A stretch of DNA of 64,000 nt, from positions 186,001-250,000 of the forward strand of contig NZ_AWUK01000017.1 of the NCBI RefSeq assembly GCF_000499205.1, given 5' to 3'. Both the position numbers and the translations under genes were made by a program. Shown here in pieces: positions 46,091 to 55,363 of the stretch (within the stretch, counting starts at the first letter, position 1; each line of letters opens with the position of its first letter). The DNA is from Paenibacillus sp. MAEPY2. GTDB taxonomy: Bacteria; Bacillota; Bacilli; Paenibacillales; Paenibacillaceae. The notes beneath the pieces are model-generated. The model ran no database searches, was not told the origin of the DNA, and saw nothing but the letters and a program-made list of their open reading frames with translations.

Positions 46091-46336
46091 TTACTCGGAT
46101 GCGATACTCACATTCAGTCCATGTTTGGCAAATACTTCTGACATAGCTGCTTTGGCTTCAGCTGCATCCGGGCCATGAACGTGCAGTTCATAGCTGTGCG
46201 TGCTGATCAGCGTTGTAAACAGCCCGAGAATACTTTTTACATCGATATACTTGTTCTCTGAATGAAGTACGATTGAAGAAGTAAATTTGCTCGCTGTTTG
46301 AGCAATTTCAACTACCGCTGCGTTATTACTCGACAT
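46091..46336 (-). CDS. HPr-like protein lacking the phosphorylatable histidine
   Basis: Eighty-one residues. IAQTASKFTSSIVLHSENKYIDVKSILGLF aligns with HPr from its LVQTASKY helix to the Ser-46 motif KSIMG, so the regulatory serine (KSILG) is kept. The first beta strand and the His-15 block GIHARPAT are missing: the protein begins MSSNNAAVVE, with Asn where His-15 should be. It therefore cannot take phosphate from EI but may still be a HPr kinase target and CcpA cofactor, like Crh. The start is solid (GGAGGG before ATG). The companion ptsI and ccpA lie 12-17 kb away. Confidence 0.8.
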   Translation of the reverse strand: MSSNNAAVVEIAQTASKFTSSIVLHSENKYIDVKSILGLFTTLISTHSYELHVHGPDAAEAKAAMSEVFAKHGLNVSIASE

Positions 46337-46432
46337 AGGAATCCCTCCGTCTTTTCACTTTTGGTATCATCTATTAATTACCACTACATGATACCGTGAA
46401 TCCGCTTTCCTAGCAACAGCAAAATACTGTTC

Positions 46433-47548
46433 CTACTTCAGGTTATCCGGATTAAGGCATTCCAGCTCAGGAATAACGAAAATACCGTCTTTACGGATCA
46501 ATACATCGTCAAAATAAATCTCGCCACCGCCGTAGTCTGGACGCTGGATCAACACCAGATCCCAGTGAATGGATGAGCGGTTTCCATTATCTGTTTCTTC
46601 ATAAGCCTGTCCTGGTGTAAAGTGCAGGCTGCCTGCGATTTTTTCATCAAACAGAATGTCCTTCATCGGATGCAGGATATGTGGATTGAATCCAATCGCG
46701 AATTCACCGATATGACGGGCACCATCATCTGAATTCAGAATTTCATTCAGACGTTCTGTGTCGTTGCTCGTTGCTTCAACAATTTTACCGTCTTTGAAGG
46801 TGAATTTGATATTCTCAAAAGTAATTCCGTTATACAGCGTTGGCGCGTTATAACTAATCGTTCCGTTCACGGAATTACGTACAGGGGCACTGTACACTTC
46901 GCCATCCGGAATATTTTTTTGCCCAGAACATTTCTCTGCACCGATATCTTTAATGGAGAAGCTCAGGTCTGTTCCCGGTCCAGTGATACGCACTTTGTCT
47001 GTGCGTTTCATCAGGTTAGCCAGTGAATCCTGCGCTTTATCCATTTTGGCATAATCCAGGTTGCATACGTCAAAGTAGAAATCCTCAAACGCTTCTGTGC
47101 TCGTATTAGCCAACTGTGCCATGCTTGCATTCGGGTAACGAAGCACAACCCATTTCGTATGTTTTACCCGTTGCTCGCTATGTACCGGATGGGAATAAAG
47201 TGAATTGTACATTTTCATTTTTTCTTCCGGTACATCGGACAGATCATTCACGTTCTCCCCTGCACGAATACCAATGTAACAATCCATTTGTTTCATCCGG
47301 TTCAGATCGATCTCTGCCCAGGTTTTCATCATCTCTTCTGTCGCATTTTTGAACATCGCACGCTGTACTGTCTTGTCAGTCAGCTGTACAAAGACGTTAC
47401 CGCCCTTTTTGCCTACTTCTTCAATAATTGCATTAATCAGATCACGTTCTGTACCGATCATCTCTACCAGCACATTCTCGCCGGGTTGTACATCTACAGA
47501 ATAGCCCACCAGATTGGCTGCGAGCTTCTGAATTCTTGGGTCCTTCAT
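46433..47548 (-). CDS. ampS: M29 family aminopeptidase (AmpS/PepS-like)
   Basis: A 371-residue metallo-aminopeptidase. NVLVEMIG-type N-terminus, the C-terminal EFAIGFNP, SLHFTPGQAYEET and SIHWDLVLIQ motifs hold the Glu, His and Asp metal ligands. It trims N-terminal residues from peptides in the cytoplasm. Start is ATG 47548 behind AGGAGGAG; an upstream in-frame ATG would add about 30 unconserved residues. Confidence 0.92.
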   Translation of the reverse strand: MKDPRIQKLAANLVGYSVDVQPGENVLVEMIGTERDLINAIIEEVGKKGGNVFVQLTDKTVQRAMFKNATEEMMKTWAEIDLNRMKQMDCYIGIRAGENVNDLSDVPEEKMKMYNSLYSHPVHSEQRVKHTKWVVLRYPNASMAQLANTSTEAFEDFYFDVCNLDYAKMDKAQDSLANLMKRTDKVRITGPGTDLSFSIKDIGAEKCSGQKNIPDGEVYSAPVRNSVNGTISYNAPTLYNGITFENIKFTFKDGKIVEATSNDTERLNEILNSDDGARHIGEFAIGFNPHILHPMKDILFDEKIAGSLHFTPGQAYEETDNGNRSSIHWDLVLIQRPDYGGGEIYFDDVLIRKDGIFVIPELECLNPDNLK

Positions 47549-47657
47549 CTTGTAAACTCCTCCTGTCATCTGCCATTCCTGAATTGAACAACGGTAAATT
47601 ACGATACTATTGTAGCACGCTACAACAATCCCGTCAGCAGGCAGTCCCACAATTCAT

Positions 47658-48524
47658 TTACTCATAGGCCCTGAAGTTTACATCTGTGACAAGGGCTTCT
47701 TTATTCTTTTTGCTGTTCATATCCTTATAGCTCACCTGGCTTTCTGAGGACAGACGCAAGGGCAAGCTGGTTTTCCGATCTACGGTTAGATGATATACCG
47801 TATGTACCTCGGCCTGTTTCATCATCTCTTCCATCGATGTTTCCCCTTGCTCCCACACTTTGCTCAGATCCTTCTCAAGCTCCTCCTGACTGCCTCCCTT
47901 AACTGTAGCTGCCTTGTGCATATACTCAGCCCGGATTGCGTTCATCTCGTCGTTAAGCTGCGCGAGCGCCCAGGTTTTGGCATCTTTCGGTTCGAGTTCA
48001 ATCCGCAGTATTTTTGTTCGACGGCCTGAACCGTATTCGGACTTTATCGTTTTGTTCAACCGATCGATACTTTCCATTTGTGCAATGGGATTAAAGCGGG
48101 ACAGCGAGCCGCGGAGAGGCTCATGCTCGGCAGTTAAAGCCATCCATTGTCCTTGTTTTCGTACAAAAGAAGCGCTAAATCCGCTTGGTTGACCGCTATT
48201 GTTAACAGCCTTGGCATTCACTCCTTTTACTCCCGTTCCGGCAGCAGTCACAGCTCCAGGTAGTCTCGTTTGCAAGGTCAAGCGGTCATGATCCTCCAGT
48301 TTGCCTTCAAATTTGAACTGATTTTCGAACAACCCGCTGCTTTCACGTCGCAGTCCCGCTTCCCCGTCAAAACTCAGCTTTTCTTTGCCTGCTATTCCTG
48401 ATAAAGCCAGTGAGAATAATTCCTCGGGACTTCGATCACGCTCTAACAATCCACAACCAGGAGCACATAACACAACAATACTTAGAATCAACAATAGCCC
48501 ACGTATAGACCGACGCTTCAACAT
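47658..48524 (-). CDS. Predicted lipoprotein of unknown function
   Basis: A 288-residue secreted lipoprotein. The signal peptide ends in a lipobox APGC with Cys-24. The mature part is polar and charged with alternating beta-like segments (LSFDGEAGLRRESSGLFENQFKFEGKLEDHDRLTLQTRL), which recall lipid- or polypeptide-binding sheets such as those in LolA/YhfM-like proteins, but I do not assign it. It precedes ampS by 109 bases, with no terminator evident between. Confidence 0.75.
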   Translation of the reverse strand: MLKRRSIRGLLLILSIVVLCAPGCGLLERDRSPEELFSLALSGIAGKEKLSFDGEAGLRRESSGLFENQFKFEGKLEDHDRLTLQTRLPGAVTAAGTGVKGVNAKAVNNSGQPSGFSASFVRKQGQWMALTAEHEPLRGSLSRFNPIAQMESIDRLNKTIKSEYGSGRRTKILRIELEPKDAKTWALAQLNDEMNAIRAEYMHKAATVKGGSQEELEKDLSKVWEQGETSMEEMMKQAEVHTVYHLTVDRKTSLPLRLSSESQVSYKDMNSKKNKEALVTDVNFRAYE

Positions 48525-48616
48525 GTTTTATTCCACCCTTCCGTCAACTTTCTCCATAGCCTGCCCCTCCCTTATTTGCTTATACTTCCTTCCTTTGGCA
48601 TCGCCATTTCAAAAAA

Positions 48617-48656
48617 TAAAGAGAGGACGACTCCGCAATCGGAATAGTCCTCTCTT
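48617..48656 (-). terminator. Terminator of the diguanylate cyclase gene
   Basis: AGAGAGGACGACTCCG and CGGAATAGTCCTCTCT form a long stem around CAAT, followed on the minus strand by TTTATTTTTTG. It overlaps the last codon region of the gene. Confidence 0.85.
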
Positions 48657-50634
48657 AACGTGTAACTTCCTGTTCTTCCATGACGATCCGGTTTCGACCG
48701 CCATGCTTCGCATCGTACAGAGCCATATCAGACCGGTAAAATAACGATTCCACACTGACTTTCTCATCCATCCAGTTCCATTCCGCAATACCACTGGATA
48801 CGGTCACCGGAGGCCTTGTCTCTTCAGCAACCCTCGTGCGAATGATCTCGGCATATTCCAGTGCCTGACGAGCACCAATCTGGGGCATATAGATGGCCAG
48901 CTCTTCCCCGCCCCATCGGGCGCAGATGTCCTCAGGTCTGACAGAACTCGTTACAATATCGCTCACCTGCTTCAACACCTGATCACCTGTTTGGTGCCCA
49001 AATGTGTCATTCACCTGCTTGAACTGGTCAATGTCCACAACCACCAGCGCCCCACAGAAATCATGGGTCTGACGTTCGTGGATCACACTATCCAGGTAAT
49101 GCCTTACATACAGCCCTGTCAGCATATCCAGGTTTGCCAAGCGTCGTACCTCGGCATGAAGTGTTGCATTGGAAAGGGCAAGTCCTATATGAATGGACAG
49201 CATCTGCAACAGACGATAATTATCGTACGAAAAATACTGTGTTTTGGGATGTCCCAGCAGAATGGCGCCCTTCACTTCACCATTCACCCGAACGGGCGAA
49301 GCTATTAGTGACATAGAACCGGTAATATCCATGAAGACGGATGACACTTTATCATAATCCGCATAATTGGATAGAATGAGCGGTTCTTCTGTCTCATACA
49401 GCACCCCTGCGATTCCGTAGTCTATTGGAAATGATTTGCGGCATAACTCATTTACATTGGATGACATCACTTCGAAATGACTCGTAGTGTCATCCAGTTG
49501 AAGGATACAGCAGGATTCAGCCTGAAAGATGTCCTTCAACTCCTGCTCGGAGAATTGATAGATCTCCATCAGCTGCAGGCTCTTATTCAAACGTTGTGTC
49601 AGATCATTGATTAGACGAAGTTCCTGGATTAACATATTCGATTGCTCGTGCAGCTTGGCATTTTCAAAGGCAGTTCCGGCTGTATCCGCCATCATCGTAA
49701 TGAGTTGCAGATCCGAATCTTCCATTAACTCCTCATTCATCTCAATGTGAAATACACCATAGATCCCTTGCTTGCCTTTTAGAGGAAGGCCAACCTCCAG
49801 AATGCGATGCTCACCTTCACGTGCCCGAACAACAATGAGCTTGCCCTCCATGAACGATTGTACACAGATGTCTTCTCCACGTTCATGAACAAGCAGCGGC
49901 TTGATGCGAGGGTTAAGGCTGCTCTGATCCTGAGACATATACAGTGTCATGCCCGTCGTTGGATATAAGTAGTCAATGCTGTCAAACACTTCATCCAAAA
50001 TGGCGTCCACATCCATCTTGTCATGCATCCGTTGAACGATTTGGAACAGAATCGACCTTCGGTGTTCTTCACGAGCAGTTTGTTCATGAGCATGTAACAT
50101 GTCCGTCATAAATATGTATTCAAATCTTCGGTAAAAGCAGGTACGATAATGCAATGCCTCCGATCGAACAACGGCTTCAGACGTGTCATCTCGATTTTGC
50201 TCGTAGGTTACAGCAGTGAAGACAGCAAACATATCCTTGTTTGTCCTGGAGAAAAGTGGCTCAGCCATTAGATGATATTCTCCATTTTCAGTGGTTCCAC
50301 GTAACGACTGTGCCTGTCCCGATTCAAGACATTGCATTACAGTCGAATGTACGTCCAGCGGAGGAGCCCCTTCTTTTCCTTGCCCCATACAGATCCCTTC
50401 TGTATTCCATACGTTGTATATTATCGATGATCTGTCTGAGTGTGGCCGTCGTTGGGTATACCAGTCGGTATACGCTTGCTGCAGCAGGCCTCCCAGATAT
50501 GAAAAATCAAAAGGTGTGATATCCATTTTTTGCATCCAGAATACATGCGCTTCGTGAGGAGCGGCAGAAGATGCGGAATCGCCCGAACTTCGCGAATTCA
50601 AGCTGGCGGGTTTACTTCTTAGATGTTCTAACAT
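48655..50634 (-). CDS. Diguanylate cyclase with two GAF domains
   Basis: A 659-residue cytoplasmic protein. An unassigned N-terminal part (about 1-170) is followed by two GAF-like domains (about 190-320 and 345-480) and a C-terminal GGDEF domain (about 500-650). The active loop reads GGEEL, with the Mg-binding VVDIDQFK, and the RxxD inhibitory site (RPED) lies five residues before the loop. It should make cyclic di-GMP and be inhibited by its product. There are no membrane spans. Start is ATG 50634, eight bases after AAAGGAG. It is divergent from rpsD. Confidence 0.9.
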   Translation of the reverse strand: MLEHLRSKPASLNSRSSGDSASSAAPHEAHVFWMQKMDITPFDFSYLGGLLQQAYTDWYTQRRPHSDRSSIIYNVWNTEGICMGQGKEGAPPLDVHSTVMQCLESGQAQSLRGTTENGEYHLMAEPLFSRTNKDMFAVFTAVTYEQNRDDTSEAVVRSEALHYRTCFYRRFEYIFMTDMLHAHEQTAREEHRRSILFQIVQRMHDKMDVDAILDEVFDSIDYLYPTTGMTLYMSQDQSSLNPRIKPLLVHERGEDICVQSFMEGKLIVVRAREGEHRILEVGLPLKGKQGIYGVFHIEMNEELMEDSDLQLITMMADTAGTAFENAKLHEQSNMLIQELRLINDLTQRLNKSLQLMEIYQFSEQELKDIFQAESCCILQLDDTTSHFEVMSSNVNELCRKSFPIDYGIAGVLYETEEPLILSNYADYDKVSSVFMDITGSMSLIASPVRVNGEVKGAILLGHPKTQYFSYDNYRLLQMLSIHIGLALSNATLHAEVRRLANLDMLTGLYVRHYLDSVIHERQTHDFCGALVVVDIDQFKQVNDTFGHQTGDQVLKQVSDIVTSSVRPEDICARWGGEELAIYMPQIGARQALEYAEIIRTRVAEETRPPVTVSSGIAEWNWMDEKVSVESLFYRSDMALYDAKHGGRNRIVMEEQEVTR

Positions 50635-50873
50635 GTCAGGCGCTCCTTTGCACCGTTTTTGCATCCACTCGGATGCATTAATCTGCAGACGTTATCGCAA
50701 ACCTGCAAATTCTATGCGATAACCTTAATGTATAAGATCATTTAAAGTTAAGATACAATCTATTTTACTCTCTTTAAAGGTTTTTTGCATCCATATTTCA
50801 GAAAATTGTCCCATTATTTTGGGCCTAAGGACCTATCGACAAATTTAGACGTTTTTTTGCTTTTATCACATGC

Positions 50874-50902
50874 TTGACTTTGGTTCTAGTAAACTGTAAA
50901 AT
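50874..50902 (+). promoter_or_regulatory. SigA promoter of rpsD
   Basis: TTGACT (50874-50879) and TAAAAT (50897-50902) are 17 bases apart, close to consensus. The RNA would start near 50909. Confidence 0.75.
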
Positions 50903-50905
50903 AAA

Positions 50906-51040
50906 TTGTTGATGAAGACTACTAATGGGTCTTTAAATTTGGGCATTACCGGTTGTGTCACCCTCATTCTTTTTGTTGCTTTCAGGACAGCGGCTGAACT
51001 TTCCTGATCGTTTTATGCGAGGCTTAGCCCGCATCAACAA
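50906..51040 (+). ncRNA. S4-type ribosomal protein leader of rpsD
   Basis: TTGTTGATG (50906-50914) pairs with CATCAACAA (51032-51040) over nine bases, closing a region of about 135 bases. An inner hairpin GCGAGGC-TTA-GCCCGC lies near the 3' side. It sits between the rpsD promoter and gene. In B. subtilis S4 binds a leader RNA in this place and blocks its own synthesis. The overall position and closing helix fit; I did not derive the pseudoknot. Confidence 0.6.
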
Positions 51041-51097
51041 ATTGGAGCGCAAACAGAGCCCTATATGAACTTTAACTAAAAAGGAGCTACTTTAAAC

Positions 51098-51697
51098 ATG
51101 GCACGTTACACTGGTCCTAAATTTAAATTGAGCCGTCGCCTCGGCATTTCCCTGAGCGGAACAGGCAAAGAATTGAAACGTCCTTTCCCTCCAGGTCAGC
51201 ACGGAGCTAACCAACGGAGAAAAATCAGCAACTACGGTATGCAATTGCAAGAAAAACAAAAACTGCGTCACATGTACGGTTTGGGCGAGAAGCAATTCCG
51301 CACTCTCTTTGCTAAAGCGCAAAAAATGCAAGGTATCGCGGGTGAAAACTTCATGTTCTTGCTTGAGAGCCGCCTGGATAACCTCGTATACCGCCTTGGA
51401 TTCGCTAACTCCCGCGCTGGTTCGCGTCAGTTGGTATCCCACGGTCACGTAACTGTAAACGGCAAAAAAGTTGACATCGCTTCTTACCAAGTAAGCACTG
51501 GCGACGTTATCAGCCTGCGTGAAAGAAGCCGCGGTCTTTCTTCCGTTAAGGAAGCTATTGAAAACCGTTCGCATCTTCCGGCATACGTAGAATTCAACGA
51601 TACTGCTCTGGAAGGTAAATTTATTCGTTTGCCTGAGCGTTCGGAATTGTCCCAAGACATCGACGAAAAACAAATCGTCGAGTTCTACAACCGTTAA
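51098..51697 (+). CDS. rpsD: 30S ribosomal protein S4
   Basis: A 199-residue S4 of the zinc-free type: the N-terminal [19 protein letters not shown] has no paired cysteines. The S4 RNA-binding domain (about 90-155) has [31 protein letters not shown]4 starts 30S assembly and autoregulates. Ribosome binding site AAGGAG is present. It is monocistronic with a promoter, leader and terminator. Confidence 0.97.
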   Translation: MARYTGPKFKLSRRLGISLSGTGKELKRPFPPGQHGANQRRKISNYGMQLQEKQKLRHMYGLGEKQFRTLFAKAQKMQGIAGENFMFLLESRLDNLVYRLGFANSRAGSRQLVSHGHVTVNGKKVDIASYQVSTGDVISLRERSRGLSSVKEAIENRSHLPAYVEFNDTALEGKFIRLPERSELSQDIDEKQIVEFYNR

Positions 51698-51728
51698 TCG
51701 TTGGAATTTCATTAAGCTTTACTCCAAA

Positions 51729-51764
51729 CAGCTGTCGAGATTTTCTCGGCAGCTGTTTTTTTTA
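51729..51764 (+). terminator. Terminator of rpsD
   Basis: CAGCTGTCGAGA (51729-51740) pairs with TCTCGGCAGCTG (51744-51755) with one mismatch, followed by T8. Confidence 0.92.
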
Positions 51765-52018
51765 TTACAAAAGAAACACCAGGGAAAGAACAAGGAGGTC
51801 GTACCTGCACCTGATGCATGGATACGCCCTCCTTTGTATGGTTAGTCATCTATTTCCATTCACACTTGCATGCTCAATACTTCCACGTTTTACTGAAATT
51901 CTCCACGTCTTCTCATGATATGTAATTCAATTCCGTATGATATATATCATAATCCAAGAAAGAATGGCAATTTTCGACCATTGCATGTATTTCTCAGGCA
52001 TGCAAACCAGCCTTTTTA

Positions 52019-52027
52019 TGCTATAAT
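52019..52027 (+). promoter_or_regulatory. Extended -10 promoter of the PBP gene
   Basis: TGCTATAAT is a perfect TATAAT with the extended TG, 30 bases before the start codon. No clear -35 is present. Confidence 0.5.
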
Positions 52028-52056
52028 AAGTGCTGTTAAAAGGAGGAAGACACTGA

Positions 52057-55000
52057 ATGGTTGATGTTAATAAGAATAAGCCCGATGAACAGCCTGCACG
52101 CAAGCGCAGCTTTGCCCGCAGACTGGGTAGTTTCGTCAAATGGATGGTTGTCCTGGGATTCATGGGGGTACTATTTGTAGGCGGTGCTCTGATGGGATAC
52201 GTCAGTTCCATTGTGAAAGACGAACCCGTCCGTTCAAGGGCGCTGATTGAACAAAAAGTCAGCGAAAACTCCATCACAGGCTTTGCTTACTTTGCCGACG
52301 GCAGCCCGATCGGTCAATTACGAACAGAAGAAGACAGGCGTCCGGTCACGTTTGACCAGATTCCGCAAAAGGTTATTGATGCAGTCATTTCGATTGAAGA
52401 CAATCATTTTTACGAACATAAAGGTGTAGACATGAGCGGAACGCTCCGTGCCGTGAAACAGAAAGTGCTGAAAGAATCTGTTCAAACGGGCGGAAGCACA
52501 CTGACTCAACAATTGGCCCGGCGTGTATTCCTCAATCTGGATCGAACCGAGGACCGGAAAGTGAAAGAAATATTACTCTCGCTCCGACTCGAACGTTTCC
52601 TGACCAAAGACGAAATTATGACAGCGTACCTGAACAAGGTTCCTTTTGGTAACGGCTCCAGTGGATATAATGTATATGGAGTCAAGGCAGCTGCCAAAGG
52701 ACTGTTCAATATCAATGATTTGAGCAAATTAAACACAGCTCAGGCTGCTTATCTTGCAGGTTTGCCTCAGCTTCCCTCCTCTTACTCTGCCTTTAATGGA
52801 AAAGGTGATTTTGTTGAGGATAATTTTGAGCGTGCAATCAATCGTCAGCATCTGGTCTTGCGTCGTATGCTGGAACTGGGCAAAATCGATCAATCCGAGT
52901 ATGACGAAGCTCTTGCTTTTGACATCAAGAGTTCACTCGCACCCAAAACCATCAAAGCTTACAATACTTATCCATACCTTATGATGGAAACGGAACGACA
53001 AGCTGCACAGATTTTAATGAAGCAACTGAATTCGGAAAAAGCTGAAGGCACTGATGCCAAGGCAGATACAGGTACGGATTCGGATACGGGTACCGATACA
53101 CCGCAGAAAGAAAGCAGTGCCCTGCTGGAAGAAGCCCAGATGCAGTTACGTACAGGTGGATACCGCATCTATACAACCATCAACAAGAGTATCTACAAAA
53201 CCATGCGTACCATTGCTGAAGATGACAGTAATTTCTCTGCTGACGATCCCGTGAAGGGAAAAGAACAGACAGCTGCCATGCTGATTAATCACAAAACAGG
53301 CGCTATTCTCGGCATGATTGAAGGCCGTGATTTCCAGGATGAGCAGATGAACTATGCAACCCAGATGGTGCGTCAGCCAGGTTCAACCATGAAACCTATT
53401 GCTGCTTATTTGCCTGCACTGGATGAAGGACTTGTTCAACCCGCTTCCATTATTGATGATTCACCGATTATTCTGAAGGACGGTCCGAATGGATTCCATA
53501 TTCCGAAAAATGCCAACAATCGCTACCAAGGACTTGTGACTGCCCGCAGAGCACTCAACTACTCGCTGAATGTGCCTGCATTGAAGCTGTTCAACGAGGA
53601 AGTTGGCATCGACAAATCATGGGCTTTTGCCAAGAAGCTGGGGATTACCACCATCCAGCCGATTGATTACCAAGCTCAGACTGGTGTTCTTGGAGGACTT
53701 CAGTACGGTGTTACCGTCGAGGAGCTTACCAATGCCTATGGAGCCATCGCCAACAATGGTGTGTACAATGATTCCTATATGATCAGCAAAATTGTAGACT
53801 CCAATGGCAATATCGTATATAAACACGATGCAGAACCTGTTCAGGCCTTCTCGGAACAGACGGCATACCTAATGACAGATATGCTTCGCACCGTTATTAC
53901 GGAAGGTACAGCGGATAAAGTTCGTGAAAATTACAAGTACTCCAAAAGTGTGCCAATTGTAGGCAAAACGGGTTCAACCCAAAACTATGCGGATGTCTGG
54001 TTTGAAGGCTATACGCCGGATGTCACACTAGGTGTATGGGTGGGATACAAACAGCCGGTAAATACGCTGGAGACCAGATCACAGAAGAAACGTGCCCAGC
54101 AGCTGTGGACCCAAATTATGAATCAAGTCATTGCTACAGATAAAGAGATGTTTGTAACCGATTCGTTCAAGAAACCATCCGGAATCGAGACACGAACCGT
54201 ATCTGCTTATAGCGGCAAATTGCCAACATCTCTGACGGACAGATTTGTCACTGATATTTTCAATAGCAAATTTGTGCCGAAGGATAGCGATGATGGCGTC
54301 GCAAAAGCCAAATATATCACTTACAATGGTGTCAACTACATTCCGCGTGATGAAACGCCTGGAGACATGACGAAGGAGAAAACGGTCGTCAAGCGCAAAA
54401 AACCGATCTCTGATCTCATCAAGGAACTTCAAAGTGCATTCTCACGCATGAGTCGTCATGAATCATTGGCTTATTACCTGCCGGAAGATGCTGATGCAGA
54501 CATGCCGACACAGATCGATCCAAGAACAGATAACGGCAAGGCACCGGATGCACCAGGCAATGTAAGAATTTCCGTTGCTAACGGGAATGCTGTCATTACG
54601 TTTAATGCCACACCGGAAAGTGACGTGGTAGGTTATCGCCTGTATCGCTCAGTAAATGGTGCCGGATTCCAAAATCAGGGGCAGGTTGTCCTGACAGGTG
54701 AGTCCAGATCATTCAGCGCTTATGCACAAGGTGGGGACTTTGCATTCTACGTTACAGCAGTGGATGTCGCTGGCAGAGAGTCAGCTCCTAGTGCAGCAGT
54801 TAGCAGTGCAGGAGTGGCACAGCCTCCTCCAGATGAAGAGATAAATGAACCGATTAATGTTCCGGGAACGGTCGTTACACCGGAAGATTCCCAGAATGAG
54901 AACGCCGCAACTACGGCTCCGGCTACACCGGGCCAAGTGAGCGTGTCGGCGCTCTCCCAAGGACTTCGCATTCAGTGGGCCTCCAATCCGGAATCGGATG

Positions 55001-55185
55001 GCGTTCAAAGTTATGCTGTATATTTTAGTGAAACGGGGGCAGCCCCATACACCAAAATTGGCACAACTTCAGGTACCTCCATGGACTACGGAGTGCCTGC
55101 ATCCACCAGTGGATGGTTCAAGGTATCTGCCAGCAACAGTATAGGCGAATCTGAAGCGTCCAGTGCCGTGCTTTTCCAACCGTAA
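52057..55185 (+). CDS. Class A penicillin-binding protein 1A with two FN3 domains
   Basis: A 1042-residue bifunctional peptidoglycan synthase. A basic N-terminus and one membrane span (about 32-54) precede the GT51 transglycosylase (about 75-250) with EDNHFYEHKGVD and GGSTLTQQLARR. A repetitive Asp/Thr/Gly/Ala linker (about 325-350) is followed by the transpeptidase (about 395-680) with the SxxK nucleophile in GSTMKP, SLN and KTGST. Two fibronectin III repeats (about 828-915 and 953-1040) form the C-terminus. It polymerises and cross-links glycan outside the membrane. Start follows AAAGGAGGAAG. It is monocistronic with a terminator. Confidence 0.94.
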   Translation: MVDVNKNKPDEQPARKRSFARRLGSFVKWMVVLGFMGVLFVGGALMGYVSSIVKDEPVRSRALIEQKVSENSITGFAYFADGSPIGQLRTEEDRRPVTFDQIPQKVIDAVISIEDNHFYEHKGVDMSGTLRAVKQKVLKESVQTGGSTLTQQLARRVFLNLDRTEDRKVKEILLSLRLERFLTKDEIMTAYLNKVPFGNGSSGYNVYGVKAAAKGLFNINDLSKLNTAQAAYLAGLPQLPSSYSAFNGKGDFVEDNFERAINRQHLVLRRMLELGKIDQSEYDEALAFDIKSSLAPKTIKAYNTYPYLMMETERQAAQILMKQLNSEKAEGTDAKADTGTDSDTGTDTPQKESSALLEEAQMQLRTGGYRIYTTINKSIYKTMRTIAEDDSNFSADDPVKGKEQTAAMLINHKTGAILGMIEGRDFQDEQMNYATQMVRQPGSTMKPIAAYLPALDEGLVQPASIIDDSPIILKDGPNGFHIPKNANNRYQGLVTARRALNYSLNVPALKLFNEEVGIDKSWAFAKKLGITTIQPIDYQAQTGVLGGLQYGVTVEELTNAYGAIANNGVYNDSYMISKIVDSNGNIVYKHDAEPVQAFSEQTAYLMTDMLRTVITEGTADKVRENYKYSKSVPIVGKTGSTQNYADVWFEGYTPDVTLGVWVGYKQPVNTLETRSQKKRAQQLWTQIMNQVIATDKEMFVTDSFKKPSGIETRTVSAYSGKLPTSLTDRFVTDIFNSKFVPKDSDDGVAKAKYITYNGVNYIPRDETPGDMTKEKTVVKRKKPISDLIKELQSAFSRMSRHESLAYYLPEDADADMPTQIDPRTDNGKAPDAPGNVRISVANGNAVITFNATPESDVVGYRLYRSVNGAGFQNQGQVVLTGESRSFSAYAQGGDFAFYVTAVDVAGRESAPSAAVSSAGVAQPPPDEEINEPINVPGTVVTPEDSQNENAATTAPATPGQVSVSALSQGLRIQWASNPESDGVQSYAVYFSETGAAPYTKIGTTSGTSMDYGVPASTSGWFKVSASNSIGESEASSAVLFQP

Positions 55186-55210
55186 TACAGAGTTATCAAG
55201 ATTCCACTTT

Positions 55211-55246
55211 TAACCCCATTCTCATATGTTGAGGATGGGGTTTTTG
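55211..55246 (+). terminator. Terminator of the PBP gene
   Basis: AACCCCATTCTC and GAGGATGGGGTT form the stem around ATATGTT, followed by TTTGTTTT. Confidence 0.88.
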
Positions 55247-55269
55247 TTTTGCATTGAAGCATTGAACCC

Positions 55270-55314
55270 AAAAGCAAAAGCCTGATCCGCAATGAAACAC
55301 GGATCAGGCTTTGC
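55270..55314 (-). terminator. Hairpin downstream of acsA
   Basis: AAAGCCTGATCCG and CGGATCAGGCTTT form a 13-base perfect stem around a ten-base loop. The minus-strand tail is TTGCTTTTGGG, only partly T-rich. It lies 50 bases after the acsA stop. Confidence 0.75.
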
Positions 55315-55363
55315 ATTGGTATCATGGGGCAGGCAGACGCGCTGCATCCTACTCGTTTACTCT

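Larger units (their letters stand above)
50635..51097. other. Divergent region between the cyclase gene and rpsD
   Basis: No gene is seen. It contains the rpsD promoter and leader (listed separately). For the cyclase, TTGTAT and TATACA on the minus strand near 50760-50730 form a plausible but weak promoter. Confidence 0.5.
51698..52056. other. Intergenic region between rpsD and the PBP gene
   Basis: It holds the rpsD terminator, a second hairpin at about 51791-51836 (CAAGGAGGTCGTACC with GGATACGCCCTCCTTTG, no T run), and the extended -10 of the PBP gene. No gene is visible. Confidence 0.55.

Noticed and set aside
51092-51712. 206-codon minus-strand open frame
   Set aside because: Exact antisense of rpsD; no independent evidence.
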